The notes: generated by a model not told the origin, from the letters alone. DNA of 64,000 nucleotides from Chitinophaga filiformis (GCF_023100805.1 NZ_CP095855.1:558001-622000); one strand, 5' to 3'; shown: positions 11,101-19,547, counted from the first letter of the stretch. Program-made: numbers and translations.

Positions 11101-11427
11101 AGCAGTTACAACAGTCTCAGTAAGTTTGGTAACATCGGGATATAATACCACATTGTGCTTTGCGCCAGAACCCAGTTTTATTTCCTGGTCTTTCATACCC
11201 ACGAACTTAACGATCAGGGCAGCAGCGCCTTCTGGTACCTGAATGGTATACTCACCATTCATGTTGGTTACAGTACCTGTTGTGGTACCTTTAACAATGA
11301 CTGTAGCGCCAATCACCGGACTGCCATCATCAGCGGAAGTAATCTTCCCTGAAATGGGACGGTTTTGCGCAACCACCTGCCCTACCACTAATACAGTGGA
11401 CAGGAGGAAAAATAGACTTTTCCTCAT
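8197..11427 (-). CDS. SusC/RagA-family TonB-linked outer membrane receptor, paralogue 2
   Basis: A 1076-residue receptor: signal peptide MRKSLFFLLSTVLVVGQVVA-Q, carboxypeptidase-regulatory-like domain (NRPISGKITSADDGSPVIGATVIVKG), plug with VVTANAIRRDKASLGYA, VVDGVPIDNSSI and VTVLKGPAAAALYGSRASNGALIITT, then a barrel ending GFNVRVTF. It heads the transcription unit that includes the SusD at 6723. A consensus promoter at 11689-11722 implies a leader of roughly 255 nt. Energised by TonB-ExbBD, it would bring a SusD-captured nutrient across the outer membrane. It is a clear paralogue of the gene at 3216-6428; divergence is concentrated in extracellular loop regions. Confidence 0.97.
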   Translation of the reverse strand: MRKSLFFLLSTVLVVGQVVAQNRPISGKITSADDGSPVIGATVIVKGTTTGTVTNMNGEYTIQVPEGAAALIVKFVGMKDQEIKLGSGAKHNVVLYPDVTKLTETVVTANAIRRDKASLGYAAPTLKNDELTRGQSTSPLNALAGKVAGVNISSGSNSPGSSSRIVLRGGSSITGNNQALMVVDGVPIDNSSIIGGGDSRSTVDFGNRGNDINPEDIESVTVLKGPAAAALYGSRASNGALIITTKSGKKTSNKKNEVTFNTAVTFSNVVKLPEFQNDYGQGYDGDTPDATNDPRENWTWGPKFTGVNQPWGQSINGVRQTKPYSAQPDNVKKFFETGKTLNNNLSLSGAGEKTTYYLSLNTLNSDGVMPGDYDKYNKYGVRFNGTAQLSNKFTTAVNVNYNKIFSRVIQGGQGNASVFDNVLQTPRDIPLDKMGDLNNPYYGYGVTHDAAGNPTYGFYGVYTISPYYILKNYRNLNDVDRVSGNFSIGYKPTEWLDVLERLGADVYSDRRRYMYPKFDYLPADDAGEWYDPEDNRLIQTGKYGEDQYNLSEITHDLMITAKKDFGPDFKTSLMVGNNIRQRTFNTLETQTNQLNGLVIPGWYNLDNSNGPVYTFNERTTRRLVALYADLNLSYKNMIYLGATARNDWSSTLPKSNRSFFYPSVNGSFVFTELTKETGLAHILNYGKIRASWAQVGNDASPYLLRTYYGKADFTSGFGSITFPFNSIPGFTYGNLIGNNALKPEITTAFEVGTELNFLDNRLSIDFSYYKNKSKDQILNVPIATSSGFTAKVLNTGEVENKGVELGVRGTPIRTASGFSLELFGTYTRNKNTVVDIANGVDQVVIGGVGGMSIVAAKGKPYGTFYAQDIQHDAQGRVIVSATSGQPLLTPSAVYLGSYNPKYQASWGANASYKGFSFSLLFDTKQGNQFFSRTKDILDFTGAAWETAEGGRVDAPFPNSVVDDGTGKLVPNTEVTYHKQAYFSSVIPSGQHVIDASYIRLREASLSYRLPKNLLNRSPFGDITVGLFGNNLALWTAKQNKFADPEVNSGGATNEQGFDFTAQPSLRNYGFNVRVTF

Positions 11428-11688
11428 AAGCTTTGTTGTTTCTGGTTGTTTAGTTTAATATTCAAATGAAATAGAATATAGTTCTCAGAAAACCGACCAC
11501 TGGCTCTGAAAGCTTGTCCTACGTTGATAAAACTTTAGTTGAAAAAATACATTTTGGTTCCCCTAAACGCAATTAACAATACTTGTCCTAAATTCCTTAA
11601 ATGAGTATACAGAGGGCGAGGGGCCATTTACCGGCCTTTTCTCATAAGCAATTAACCCTTCTTTGTTGTTTAACTTAATTTTAACGTT
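11428..11688 (-). other. Long AT-rich 5' leader of the SusC-SusD unit
   Basis: No credible gene lies between the SusC start and the -7 box at 11689. The stretch is AT-rich, as is usual for long SusC leaders. I see no clear hairpin terminator or riboswitch in it. Confidence 0.5.
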
Positions 11689-11722
11689 CAAATATAAGTT
11701 TATTAACAATAATTCTGGCAAA
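11689..11722 (-). promoter_or_regulatory. Bacteroidota-type promoter for the SusC at 8197-11427
   Basis: Read on the minus strand, TTTG (11722-11719) is followed after 22 nt by TATATTTG (11696-11689), matching the TTTG...TAnnTTTG consensus of the primary Bacteroidota sigma factor. It is the best consensus match in this intergenic region. Confidence 0.65.
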
Positions 11723-11880
11723 AACCGGTTAACAAATTAGATGTTATAACATCCCTTTAACAGTTTTTTAACATAACTGGAAATTTTTTATTTGTAATAA
11801 ACGAAATTTGTTATAACAGAACACCAAACCGCACAATTCCCCGTTTTTTACTTAAATAAGCAATAGCAATAGAATTAAAG

Positions 11881-11904
11881 GCAGGCGGTAAGATTACCAC
11901 CTGC
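11881..11904 (-). repeat. Hairpin element, copy 1 (GGCGGTAAGATTACC core)
   Basis: The inverted repeat GCAGGCGGTAA-GA-TTACCACCTGC has one C-A mismatch that becomes G-U in minus-strand RNA, so the minus RNA folds into an uninterrupted 11-bp stem followed by CTTTAATT. It lies just past the transposase-like gene (stop 12002) and may terminate it. The core and flank resemble the element at 51374-51391. Confidence 0.6.
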
Positions 11905-12001
11905 GCGCTCATCAACCAAAATCTAAATCCGGGTTTTGTTCCAGATCTAAATAAAAGTTCGCTGCATTGCTGCAGCAATATCGTAAAATGATCATCCGTC
12001 A

Positions 12002-12694
12002 TCAGGAAAGACTGAGCGGCTGTGTCTTCAACAACTCCAGCAAGGTCTCGTAAATGTCTTCATTCCTGTTGTTGTACCGGAATTCACATTCCTTCAAATG
12101 CAGGTATACAGTACTGCGGTTCAATCCCTTAAACTTTGCAAGCCTGTGCTTGGTAAGTCCCCAGAAAGCATCTACATCGTCAGCAATACTGACAGCGCCT
12201 TCATTTTCAAGATTGTACAAACGGTACTGCCCCAGGTCTACCACATTGCTGAAACGACGGATCTTCTCCGCCGCGCTCTGCATTTCCAGTATGGAACGAC
12301 TGCTTCTTACCACAGAATGGATCATAGACCTGCTTACATCCGGCAGTATCTCGGTATGCAACCGGTCGGAACAACGGTAGATACCAAATACAACCGGCTT
12401 TACATTACGGCCTACTTCTGTTTTAACGGAAACATCTCCATCATCTCCTGAGGATGCATGGTGTACGTTACGTACCGGGGCGGCGGGACGGTGATGGCTC
12501 TCCGCCGGTAATAAAGACTCACAATGACGGGCAATCTGTTGGCGGATCTTCTTGAGATAACTGTTTACGGTAACCCGACTTACTCCACTAATGTTGGCAA
12601 TCTGCGTGGCCGTAAGATCTTCGGCGAATAGCCGTAGTATCTCCTTAAATTTACGCTCAGAAAGGTGAGCGCCCTTTAAGTATTTGTTTTTCAT
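12002..12694 (-). CDS. IS1595/ISXO2-like transposase-derived protein, probably catalytically dead
   Basis: A 230-residue protein aligning over its full length, as I remember the family, with IS1595-type (IS1016-group) transposases. Residues 12-58 hold the N-terminal helix-turn-helix (ATQIANISGVSRVTVNSYLKKI). Residues 99-120 hold KPVVFGIYRCSDRLHTEILPD. Residues 175-210 hold DAFWGLTKHRLAKFKGL and LHLKECEFRYNNR. The catalytic parts do not match: the EVDES segment with the first Asp is absent (around residues 77-82, HHASSG), HSDGW reads AAEKI (141-145), and HINGIESFW reads IADDVDAFW (170-178). The frame is intact and I found no terminal inverted repeats or target duplication. A domesticated DNA-binding protein is the favoured reading; an early-decay remnant is the alternative. 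Confidence 0.8.
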   Translation of the reverse strand: MKNKYLKGAHLSERKFKEILRLFAEDLTATQIANISGVSRVTVNSYLKKIRQQIARHCESLLPAESHHRPAAPVRNVHHASSGDDGDVSVKTEVGRNVKPVVFGIYRCSDRLHTEILPDVSRSMIHSVVRSSRSILEMQSAAEKIRRFSNVVDLGQYRLYNLENEGAVSIADDVDAFWGLTKHRLAKFKGLNRSTVYLHLKECEFRYNNRNEDIYETLLELLKTQPLSLS

Positions 12695-12820
12695 GAACTA
12701 AAAGAGGTTAGAATGGCATTATAAACCTCATACTTTTTAATGGGTATGTGGCATCCTTTTATACAAACGGCTAATAAGGGGGGATGAATGTAGTCTACTA
12801 GATTATTTGGGGAGTAACAA

Positions 12821-12858
12821 AAAACGCTCAATGCTGATAATCATGCATTAAGCGTTTT
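12821..12858 (-). terminator. Terminator after the MMPL transporter
   Basis: Arms AAAACGCTCAATGC (12821-12834) and GCATTAAGCGTTTT (12845-12858); the single C-A mismatch is G-U in minus-strand RNA. It is followed on the minus strand by TTTT-G. It lies 26 nt past the stop of the gene at 12884. Confidence 0.8.
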
Positions 12859-12883
12859 AACTATATGTGAATGACATACTTAT

Positions 12884-15304
12884 CTAGTCTTCCTTCTCGC
12901 GATCCTTTAATCCGAGCTCAGACATATCCATATCTCTTTCTTCATCTAAAGTATTCCATAATTCTTTTTTCCTGGCTTTTTTCAGCAGGGCCTTTTCCAT
13001 CCACAACAAAAGTGCCGGCAAAATGGTCAGGTTTGTGATCATAGCCATTAACAATGTCAATGACGTCAGCCAGCCCAAAGCCTTTGTACCTCCGAATTCT
13101 GAAAAGCTAAAGATCATAAATCCAGCCAGCAGGATCAGGGAAGTATAAATAATACTCAACCCGGTCTCGTGAATGGTCTGCTTTACCGTAGCCGAGATGT
13201 CCAGATTATGGTGAGGCAATTCCTGTTTGAAGTTCACCAGGAAACGGATCGTTACGTCTATCGCTATTCCCAGCGCTACACTGAACACCAGCACAGTAGA
13301 AGGCTTTAATGGTATATTCAGCCAGCCCATTACCCCGGCAGTTACAGCCAGCGGAATAATATTGGGGATCAGGGAGATCAGCAACATCCTCCAGGAACGG
13401 AACAGGTACAGCATACAGAAAATGATCAGTACAAATGCCAGCAGGATACTCTCAGTCAAACCATTGATAATGAAACGGCTACCCTCCAGGAAAATAACAC
13501 TGGTACCTGTAAAGGTCACTTTATATTTCGTACTGTCGAAGATCTGGTTTACCTGTGGCCTCAGTGAATCCAGCAACACCGGCAACCTCGCGGAACCCAC
13601 ATCTGCCATATTCACACTCACACGCGCTACCTGCCTGGTACTGTCCATAAAGGAAGACACCAGCTTTGTAAAAGCAGTGGCATTTCCGCTGGCATTCGTT
13701 CCTCCCTTCATACGCAGGTAAGGCGCCAGGAAACCAATATCGAACTGGTTAGGCACTGAGTAGTTGGAGCTATCTCCATTATAATAAGCCTGTTTTGCAA
13801 ACTTGATACCTTCTGCTACAGACAAGGGCCTGGCAAAATCCGGCTGTGCAGCTATCAGTTTTGACAACTGATCCAGTTTCTCCAGCGTCTGCAGATTTAC
13901 AACTCCGTTTTTCTTCTTTGTATCGACTGCTATCTCCAGCGGCATCACCCCTTTAAAGTTCTTTTCGAAAAACTTAAGATCAGTATATAACCTGTCACTC
14001 TGCGGAATATCATCCAGCATGTGCGCCTCCGAATGCAGTTTCATCATACCCGTCACCGCTGCTATTACCAATACCAGGGTTACGCCATATACCCACGGAC
14101 GATACCTGAACACCAGGGCGGTCAATCCATCCAGGAGGGAACGGAATAACCTGTTATTCATGTAGTTGGTATGTTTCGTCTTAGGTGCAGGCAGGTAGCT
14201 CAATACCGAAGGCAGGAAAATAAATGAGATCAGGAAGATCAGCATGATGTTCAATCCTGCCACTATTCCGAATTCCTTTAACAGGGCGCTCTTCGTAAAA
14301 CAGAACACGCCAAAACCAATCGCTGCCGTCAGGTTCGTAAAGAGGGTCACAATCCCCATACGCTGGATCATATGCACCAGCGCCCGGGTCTTATTACCAT
14401 CCTTGGCATATTCAGTATGATATTTATTGAGGAAGTATACGCAGTTCGGAATACCGATCACCACGATCAATGGTGGTATCAGTCCCGTCAGCAAAGTGAT
14501 CTTATAATTAAGCAGTACGATAGTGGCCACAGACCATATCACCCCGATTGCTACTACAATCATAGACATCAGCACCGCCCCGAATGACCTGAAGAACAGG
14601 AACAGGATGAGTGCTGTTAAAACGAAGGACAATTTCAGGAACAGTCCCAGCTCATTTGCCACTTTCGTAGCTACAATGGTCCGGATCAGAGGCAGGCCGC
14701 TCATACGCACTTCCGTATGATGTTTTTCCCCAAAAGCAGTTCCCAGCTTCATCACATTGCTTACAACCTCAATACGTCGGGCTGTACCCATTACGCCCTT
14801 ATTGATGTTGATCATCATCATGTAAGCATGTGTGTCTGGATTATATAGCAGGCCTTTATAGAAAGGAAGATTATTCAGGGCCCCGGCCAGGCTGTCCAGC
14901 ACCGCCTGCTGCTGCAGGTCACCCTTAAACAAAGGCTCTGCACTCAGTTTACGGGTGCTGTCATTTTTTACAAGATTTATGGCAAACGGTACGCTCAGCA
15001 CATTCTCGACAAACTCTACTTTCCTGATATCCTCGTTCAGCTTTATATAATCGTGAAAGAACTCCTTCTGAAAGAAGCTATCTGTCTGTACCCCTATCAC
15101 GATCATATTGCCATCTTCACCAAACTGGCTTTTAAACTGAAGATAGTCCTGGTACTTTAAGTTGTCAAGCGGTATAGATTTATTAGGCTCATAGGACAAT
15201 TCCACCTTGCTGGCATAATAAGTCATCACTGCAGTGCTCAACAATAATAAAACCAGGAGTGGTAGACGGAATTTCAATACGAATCCTGCTAAGCGTTGCC
15301 ACAT
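12884..15304 (-). CDS. MMPL/patched-type RND family transporter
   Basis: An 806-residue inner-membrane protein with the two-fold RND layout. There is an N-terminal membrane helix (about 12-31), a large periplasmic domain, then a block of helices (about 215-370, including GLIPPLIVVIGIPNCVYFLNKYH). A second helix near 395-415 and a second periplasmic domain follow, then a C-terminal block (about 625-780, with VALGIAIDVTIRFLVNF). The conserved Asp in each core helix region fits proton-driven export. This single-gene MMPL class exports lipids or other hydrophobic compounds; there is no adjacent membrane-fusion or TolC-like gene. The C-terminal tail is acidic and charged (DEERDMDMSELGLKDREKED). 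It diverges from porZ across a 117-bp gap. Confidence 0.9.
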   Translation of the reverse strand: MWQRLAGFVLKFRLPLLVLLLLSTAVMTYYASKVELSYEPNKSIPLDNLKYQDYLQFKSQFGEDGNMIVIGVQTDSFFQKEFFHDYIKLNEDIRKVEFVENVLSVPFAINLVKNDSTRKLSAEPLFKGDLQQQAVLDSLAGALNNLPFYKGLLYNPDTHAYMMMININKGVMGTARRIEVVSNVMKLGTAFGEKHHTEVRMSGLPLIRTIVATKVANELGLFLKLSFVLTALILFLFFRSFGAVLMSMIVVAIGVIWSVATIVLLNYKITLLTGLIPPLIVVIGIPNCVYFLNKYHTEYAKDGNKTRALVHMIQRMGIVTLFTNLTAAIGFGVFCFTKSALLKEFGIVAGLNIMLIFLISFIFLPSVLSYLPAPKTKHTNYMNNRLFRSLLDGLTALVFRYRPWVYGVTLVLVIAAVTGMMKLHSEAHMLDDIPQSDRLYTDLKFFEKNFKGVMPLEIAVDTKKKNGVVNLQTLEKLDQLSKLIAAQPDFARPLSVAEGIKFAKQAYYNGDSSNYSVPNQFDIGFLAPYLRMKGGTNASGNATAFTKLVSSFMDSTRQVARVSVNMADVGSARLPVLLDSLRPQVNQIFDSTKYKVTFTGTSVIFLEGSRFIINGLTESILLAFVLIIFCMLYLFRSWRMLLISLIPNIIPLAVTAGVMGWLNIPLKPSTVLVFSVALGIAIDVTIRFLVNFKQELPHHNLDISATVKQTIHETGLSIIYTSLILLAGFMIFSFSEFGGTKALGWLTSLTLLMAMITNLTILPALLLWMEKALLKKARKKELWNTLDEERDMDMSELGLKDREKED

Positions 15305-15409
15305 ACGCGTCGTTGTAATTTAGTAGGGCGTAAAGGTAATCAAAGTTGTCTAAAAAAAGGGACCTCAGGGATATATACCGGTAGGTGTCACAAAGTAACA
15401 ACATATAAC

Positions 15410-15417
15410 TATTTTTG
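15410..15417 (+). promoter_or_regulatory. -7 box of porZ, apparent leaderless start
   Basis: TATTTTTG is a perfect TAnnTTTG box. Only 4 nt separate it from the porZ ATG at 15422, so transcription should begin at or next to the start codon. No good -33 element is visible. Confidence 0.55.
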
Positions 15418-15421
15418 ATGC

Positions 15422-17719
15422 ATGTACCGCTTCCTGACATCCCTTTATGCCATTTTGAGCCTATCCTGCCTGACTGCCCAACAGGCCCGGGCCCAGACTA
15501 TCCTGGGCCAATGGAGTGATTACCTTCCCTGGCGGCCAGCTGTGGCAGTAACGGTGAAAGCCGATAAAATATACTGTGCCACATCGCAGGGCCTGTTTTC
15601 CGTCACTACCGGTGCAGACGAAGAGATCAGCAGGTATAGCAAGATCAATGGGCTTCACGATATCGGCATCAGCGCTATCGCCGCAGGCAACGACGAAATA
15701 TTGGTCGCTTACCGCAATAGCAACATCGACCTCCTGAGCGGCAACAATAGCTTCAATATTCCCGATCTGATGCGAAAACAGGTAGCTGCCGATAAATCCG
15801 TTTACCGCATTTTTTATTATAACAACAATGCCTATCTCTGCACGGGGCTGGGTATTGTAGTTATAAACACCTCTGTTCCAGAGATAGCAGCTACTTATGT
15901 AGTGGGCAGCACCGGCGATTATATTCCAGTCTATTCACTGGCTTTCCTCAATGGCACAATGTACGCTGCCACACCGGAAGGTATCAGGACAGCGGCACTC
16001 AACAGCAACAATCCATCCGACTACAGGAACTGGTCATTTTTTAATCAGGGCCTGCAGCAGGACACAGTTCAGGAAATCTTCTCTTTTAATGAACAGCTGA
16101 TCTGCCGGCAGGGGAAACAGTTATTCCTGTTCTCCAACAATACCTGGATACCCTGGTATACAGATGGCTGGCATATTAACAACGTTGAAGTATATGGGAA
16201 GCAGCTCTTTCTTAGCGAACAGCAATCCAACACTGCACGTATCATTGTCCTCGATGCCGGCGCAAACCCTGTCAGAACATTGCAACATCAGCTGATAGAT
16301 GTACCCTTGCAAACAGCCGGTACCGGTACTGATATATGGATAGCAGATTCACTTCAGGGACTTATCCGTTATAAGGGTGACGATAACAGCTTTACCGCTA
16401 TTCATCCCGATGCACCATCCAGCACCATCACCGGCAATATGTTATTTGTGAACAACACCCTCTGGGCCACTGCCGGTAGCGTTAACAAGGACTGGAAGGC
16501 AACGGCTAACCCTAACGGTTATTATACTTTTTCACAAGGCAGCTGGACACAGTTTGACCGCAACACCAGGCATACACTGGATTCCGTCTCTGACCTCATT
16601 TGTCTTTCTCCGGATCCCTCCGGCCAGGGCTGCTATCTGGGGGCCTTCGGAGGGGGACTGATATATGCAGCTCCCGATGGCGGCCATACTATTTTCAAGC
16701 AGGGCGTCATCCCGCCGGCCAGCAACAATCCTGCTGCCTTTAATGTCAGCGGACTGACCACAGACGCCAGCGGCAATTTATGGGTAGCGGCCTATGGCGC
16801 CTCCGGCAATCTCCTCGTGAAAAAGCCTGACAATACCTGGCTGTCGTTTCGCAGTCCCTACGTTATGACAGGCAATGCTATCAGCCAGTTGCTGACGGAC
16901 GACTATGGCCTGGTATACATGGTATCTCCGCAAAGCAATGGCTTGTTTGTACTGAACCACAACAATACGCTGGACAATAAGAACGATGACCAATGGCGGC
17001 AATACCGTCTGGGCAGTAACCAGGGCAACCTGCCTTCGAATGATGTCTACTGCCTGGCAAAAGACAAAAATGGCAGTGTATGGATAGGTACCGCAAGAGG
17101 TATTGCTGTTATCAACTGTTCCGGACAGGCCGCCACTGAAGGTTGTAATGCTATCCTCCCGGTTATCCGGCAGGACAATTTTGCCGGCTACCTGTTCCAG
17201 GACGAGCAGGTAACCGCCATTGCTGTAGATGGCGCCAACCGCAAATGGGTAGGCACCCTCAACGGGGCCTGGCTGGTAAGCGAAGATGGAGAGCAGATCC
17301 TTCAGCAATTCAATGCCGGCAATAGCCCGCTTCCTGACAATCATATTTACAGCATCGCTATAGATCCTCAAACAGGAGAAATATACTTCGCCACAGGAAA
17401 AGGCCTGATGTCATGGCATGGCACAGCCACGGAGCCAGCTTCCGGTATGACGCGTGATTCGGTACTCGTGTTTCCTAACCCTGTACCGCACAATTACAGT
17501 GGCACTATTGCTATCCGCGGACTGGTGCAGCATACAAGAGTGAAGATCACCGATATCAGCGGGAAAATGGTGTTCCAGACCAGGGCCTTCGGCGGACAAG
17601 CCGTCTGGAACGGATTGGATTATACCGGACACCGGCCGCAATCCGGCGTCTACCTGGTATTTGCAGCCAGCGAAACAGGAGGGGAGCACCTGGTCACAAA
17701 GATTGTATTGATCAATTAA
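15422..17719 (+). CDS. porZ: T9SS attachment-complex protein PorZ (beta-propeller, C-terminal sorting domain)
   Basis: A 765-residue exported protein: signal peptide ending near residue 24 (QQARA-Q), then ILGQWSDYLPWRPAVAVTVKADKIYCAT, the characteristic opening of the PorZ N-terminal propeller. Two seven-bladed propellers follow, with two-component-regulator-like blades such as SVWIGTARGIAV and RKWVGTLNGAWLVS. A T9SS type-A sorting domain closes the protein (about 685-765, VFPNPVPHNYSGTIAI, GVYLVF). In Porphyromonas, PorZ sits on the cell surface with PorU/PorV/PorQ and helps deliver A-LPS to secreted cargo. The recO gene directly downstream is the usual Bacteroidota neighbour of porZ, which strengthens the call. 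The ATG at 15422 is favoured by the promoter position. Confidence 0.9.
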   Translation: MYRFLTSLYAILSLSCLTAQQARAQTILGQWSDYLPWRPAVAVTVKADKIYCATSQGLFSVTTGADEEISRYSKINGLHDIGISAIAAGNDEILVAYRNSNIDLLSGNNSFNIPDLMRKQVAADKSVYRIFYYNNNAYLCTGLGIVVINTSVPEIAATYVVGSTGDYIPVYSLAFLNGTMYAATPEGIRTAALNSNNPSDYRNWSFFNQGLQQDTVQEIFSFNEQLICRQGKQLFLFSNNTWIPWYTDGWHINNVEVYGKQLFLSEQQSNTARIIVLDAGANPVRTLQHQLIDVPLQTAGTGTDIWIADSLQGLIRYKGDDNSFTAIHPDAPSSTITGNMLFVNNTLWATAGSVNKDWKATANPNGYYTFSQGSWTQFDRNTRHTLDSVSDLICLSPDPSGQGCYLGAFGGGLIYAAPDGGHTIFKQGVIPPASNNPAAFNVSGLTTDASGNLWVAAYGASGNLLVKKPDNTWLSFRSPYVMTGNAISQLLTDDYGLVYMVSPQSNGLFVLNHNNTLDNKNDDQWRQYRLGSNQGNLPSNDVYCLAKDKNGSVWIGTARGIAVINCSGQAATEGCNAILPVIRQDNFAGYLFQDEQVTAIAVDGANRKWVGTLNGAWLVSEDGEQILQQFNAGNSPLPDNHIYSIAIDPQTGEIYFATGKGLMSWHGTATEPASGMTRDSVLVFPNPVPHNYSGTIAIRGLVQHTRVKITDISGKMVFQTRAFGGQAVWNGLDYTGHRPQSGVYLVFAASETGGEHLVTKIVLIN

Positions 17720-17740
17720 CGCCCGCTAATCGTACATTTG
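17708..17740 (+). promoter_or_regulatory. Promoter of recO
   Basis: TTG (17708-17710), 22 nt, then TACATTTG (17733-17740). It overlaps the end of porZ, so recO can be expressed independently with a leader of about 20 nt. Confidence 0.55.
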
Positions 17741-17762
17741 AGTTCAGCAGCTGCTGTCAGGT

Positions 17763-18494
17763 ATGTTACACAAAACCCGCGGGATAGTATTGAGAACGGT
17801 CAAATATGGCGATACCAGCGCCATTGTCAATATATTCACTGAACTCTTCGGGGTACAGTCCTATATGGTGAATGGGGTACGCTCTTCCAAACCCAAAGCG
17901 AAAGGTAATCTCTTCCAGCCCGGCAACATCCTGGAACTGGTCGTCTATCACCATGAGCAAAAGAGCATTCAGCGTATTTCGGAGTTTAAACTGGGTTACA
18001 TCTATACCTCGCTGCACTTCAATATTGTCAAGAATACAGTTGCACTCTATATGATTGAGCTTTTACAGAAAAGCCTGCGGGAACCGGAGCAACAACTGGA
18101 ACTGTATTATTTTTCAGAACAGGCATTACAGGCGCTGGATGTTGCACCGCTGGCTATTGCGGCTAATGTTCCTTTGTATTTCACCCTTAAACTGGCTGAA
18201 CACCTGGGCTTCCGCTTAAATGGCCGGTACTCCGAGTATGCACATTATCTTGACCTGCAGGAAGGTTCATTCACAGATCTGCCACCTCACCACAGCAATT
18301 ACCTGGATGCTGCCAACAGTGAGATCACCGATCGTCTTTTTCAATGTACGAATTGGGAAAGCCTGGGAGAGATCAATATGAACAAAGACAAACGCAGAAA
18401 ACTGCTGTACGCCTATCTGGATTTTTTCAAACTGCACTTACCTGACTTCCAGGAGCTGAATTCACCTCCTATCCTGCATGAGATACTGGAATAG
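17763..18494 (+). CDS. recO: DNA repair protein RecO
   Basis: A 243-residue recombination mediator. RecO works with RecR and RecF to load RecA on SSB-coated gaps. The N-terminal OB-fold is clear (MLHKTRGIVLRTVKYGDTSAIVNIFTELFG...GVRSSKPKAKGNLFQPGNILELVVYH). The helical C-terminal half has YMIELLQKSLREPEQQLELYYF. The zinc-binding cysteines of some RecO proteins are absent, as in many Bacteroidota. It lies 43 nt after porZ and converges on lpxH, with only 5 nt between stops. Confidence 0.95.
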   Translation: MLHKTRGIVLRTVKYGDTSAIVNIFTELFGVQSYMVNGVRSSKPKAKGNLFQPGNILELVVYHHEQKSIQRISEFKLGYIYTSLHFNIVKNTVALYMIELLQKSLREPEQQLELYYFSEQALQALDVAPLAIAANVPLYFTLKLAEHLGFRLNGRYSEYAHYLDLQEGSFTDLPPHHSNYLDAANSEITDRLFQCTNWESLGEINMNKDKRRKLLYAYLDFFKLHLPDFQELNSPPILHEILE

Positions 18495-18499
18495 CCCCA

Positions 18500-19288
18500 C
18501 TATTTATCGTACAACAGGGAAGTACTTTTACCATCAAATACGGCATAGCTGCAATAGTATAACCAGTCTCCCAGGTTGATATAACGACTGTCGGGCCCTA
18601 CCTGCAGATCTAATGGCAGATGCCGGTGTCCAAAAATAAAGTAGTCAAAATGGGATTGTTGCAGGATCTCTTTACTGTAGATGGCGAGCCATTCGTTCTC
18701 TTCTCCAAGGAATTTCTCCAGTTCCATACCGGTAGCAGCACGGCTTTTACGGCTGAAATAATTCGCGAGGCCTATACCCCAGGAAGGGTGGATCAAAGAG
18801 AACAATGCGCGGCATACCGGGTTGCGGAATACTTTCTTTAACATTTTATAACCATGATCGCCTGGTCCGAGACCATCACCATGACCGATGTAGAAGCGTT
18901 TGCCGCCTATATTGTAAGTTTTAGGTTCATAGTGCACGGGAATATCCAGTTCGTCCTTAAAATAACCATCCATCCACATATCATGGTTACCGATGAAAAC
19001 GGAGATATCTATTCCCTTATCCCTCAGTTCAGCCAGTTTCCCCAGCAAGCGTGTATATCCTTTAGGGATCACTTCCTTATATTCAAACCAGAAATCGAAA
19101 ATATCACCTACCAGGAAGATATGTGCTGCATCCTTTGAGGCAGCATCCAGCCACCTAACAATATGCTTCTCCCTTTCTCTGCTGGCAGTAGGATTGGGCA
19201 CACCCAAATGAAAATCTGATGCGAAATAAACACGTTTGCCCTCCGGAAGAGGAATGGAATAGTCCACGGTGGACAGTCCATGCTCCAT
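18500..19288 (-). CDS. lpxH: UDP-2,3-diacylglucosamine diphosphatase LpxH
   Basis: A 262-residue calcineurin-like metallophosphoesterase that hydrolyses UDP-2,3-diacylglucosamine to lipid X in lipid A synthesis, peripheral to the inner membrane. Metal-ligand motifs are in order: SDFHLG (about 24-29), GDIFDFW (about 61-67), GNHDMW (about 100-105), GDG (about 138), and FGHRHLP near the C-terminus. The start has a short N-terminal extension before VYFASDFHLG, as in Bacteroidota LpxH. Its spacing from recO is convergent; no terminator is visible between them. Confidence 0.92.
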   Translation of the reverse strand: MEHGLSTVDYSIPLPEGKRVYFASDFHLGVPNPTASREREKHIVRWLDAASKDAAHIFLVGDIFDFWFEYKEVIPKGYTRLLGKLAELRDKGIDISVFIGNHDMWMDGYFKDELDIPVHYEPKTYNIGGKRFYIGHGDGLGPGDHGYKMLKKVFRNPVCRALFSLIHPSWGIGLANYFSRKSRAATGMELEKFLGEENEWLAIYSKEILQQSHFDYFIFGHRHLPLDLQVGPDSRYINLGDWLYYCSYAVFDGKSTSLLYDK

Positions 19289-19547
19289 AGATGATTACAT
19301 TTTTCCGGTCTGTAAAAAGGAGATACAGCCCGTAGATGATTAAGCGATTTGCACTGCGAAGTAATAAATAACTATTTAACTAAACAACTAAAACGGGAAA
19401 CCTATCAGATGGAGGGCCCCGGATATTGTTGGAAGAACGTTATTCCCAGCCTGGAAGCAATAACGGCATTATTCCCTGACTGGCGCGAAACAAACAGCGT
19501 TGCAGCAGCCACTATCCACATGTCTGTCATGAAAACAGACCTGCAGT

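Noticed and set aside
11811..12002. 63-codon minus-strand frame overlapping the transposase-like stop (TGATG)
   Set aside because: It runs through the 11881-11904 hairpin, has no recognisable motif and lies in AT-rich non-coding text; probably by chance.
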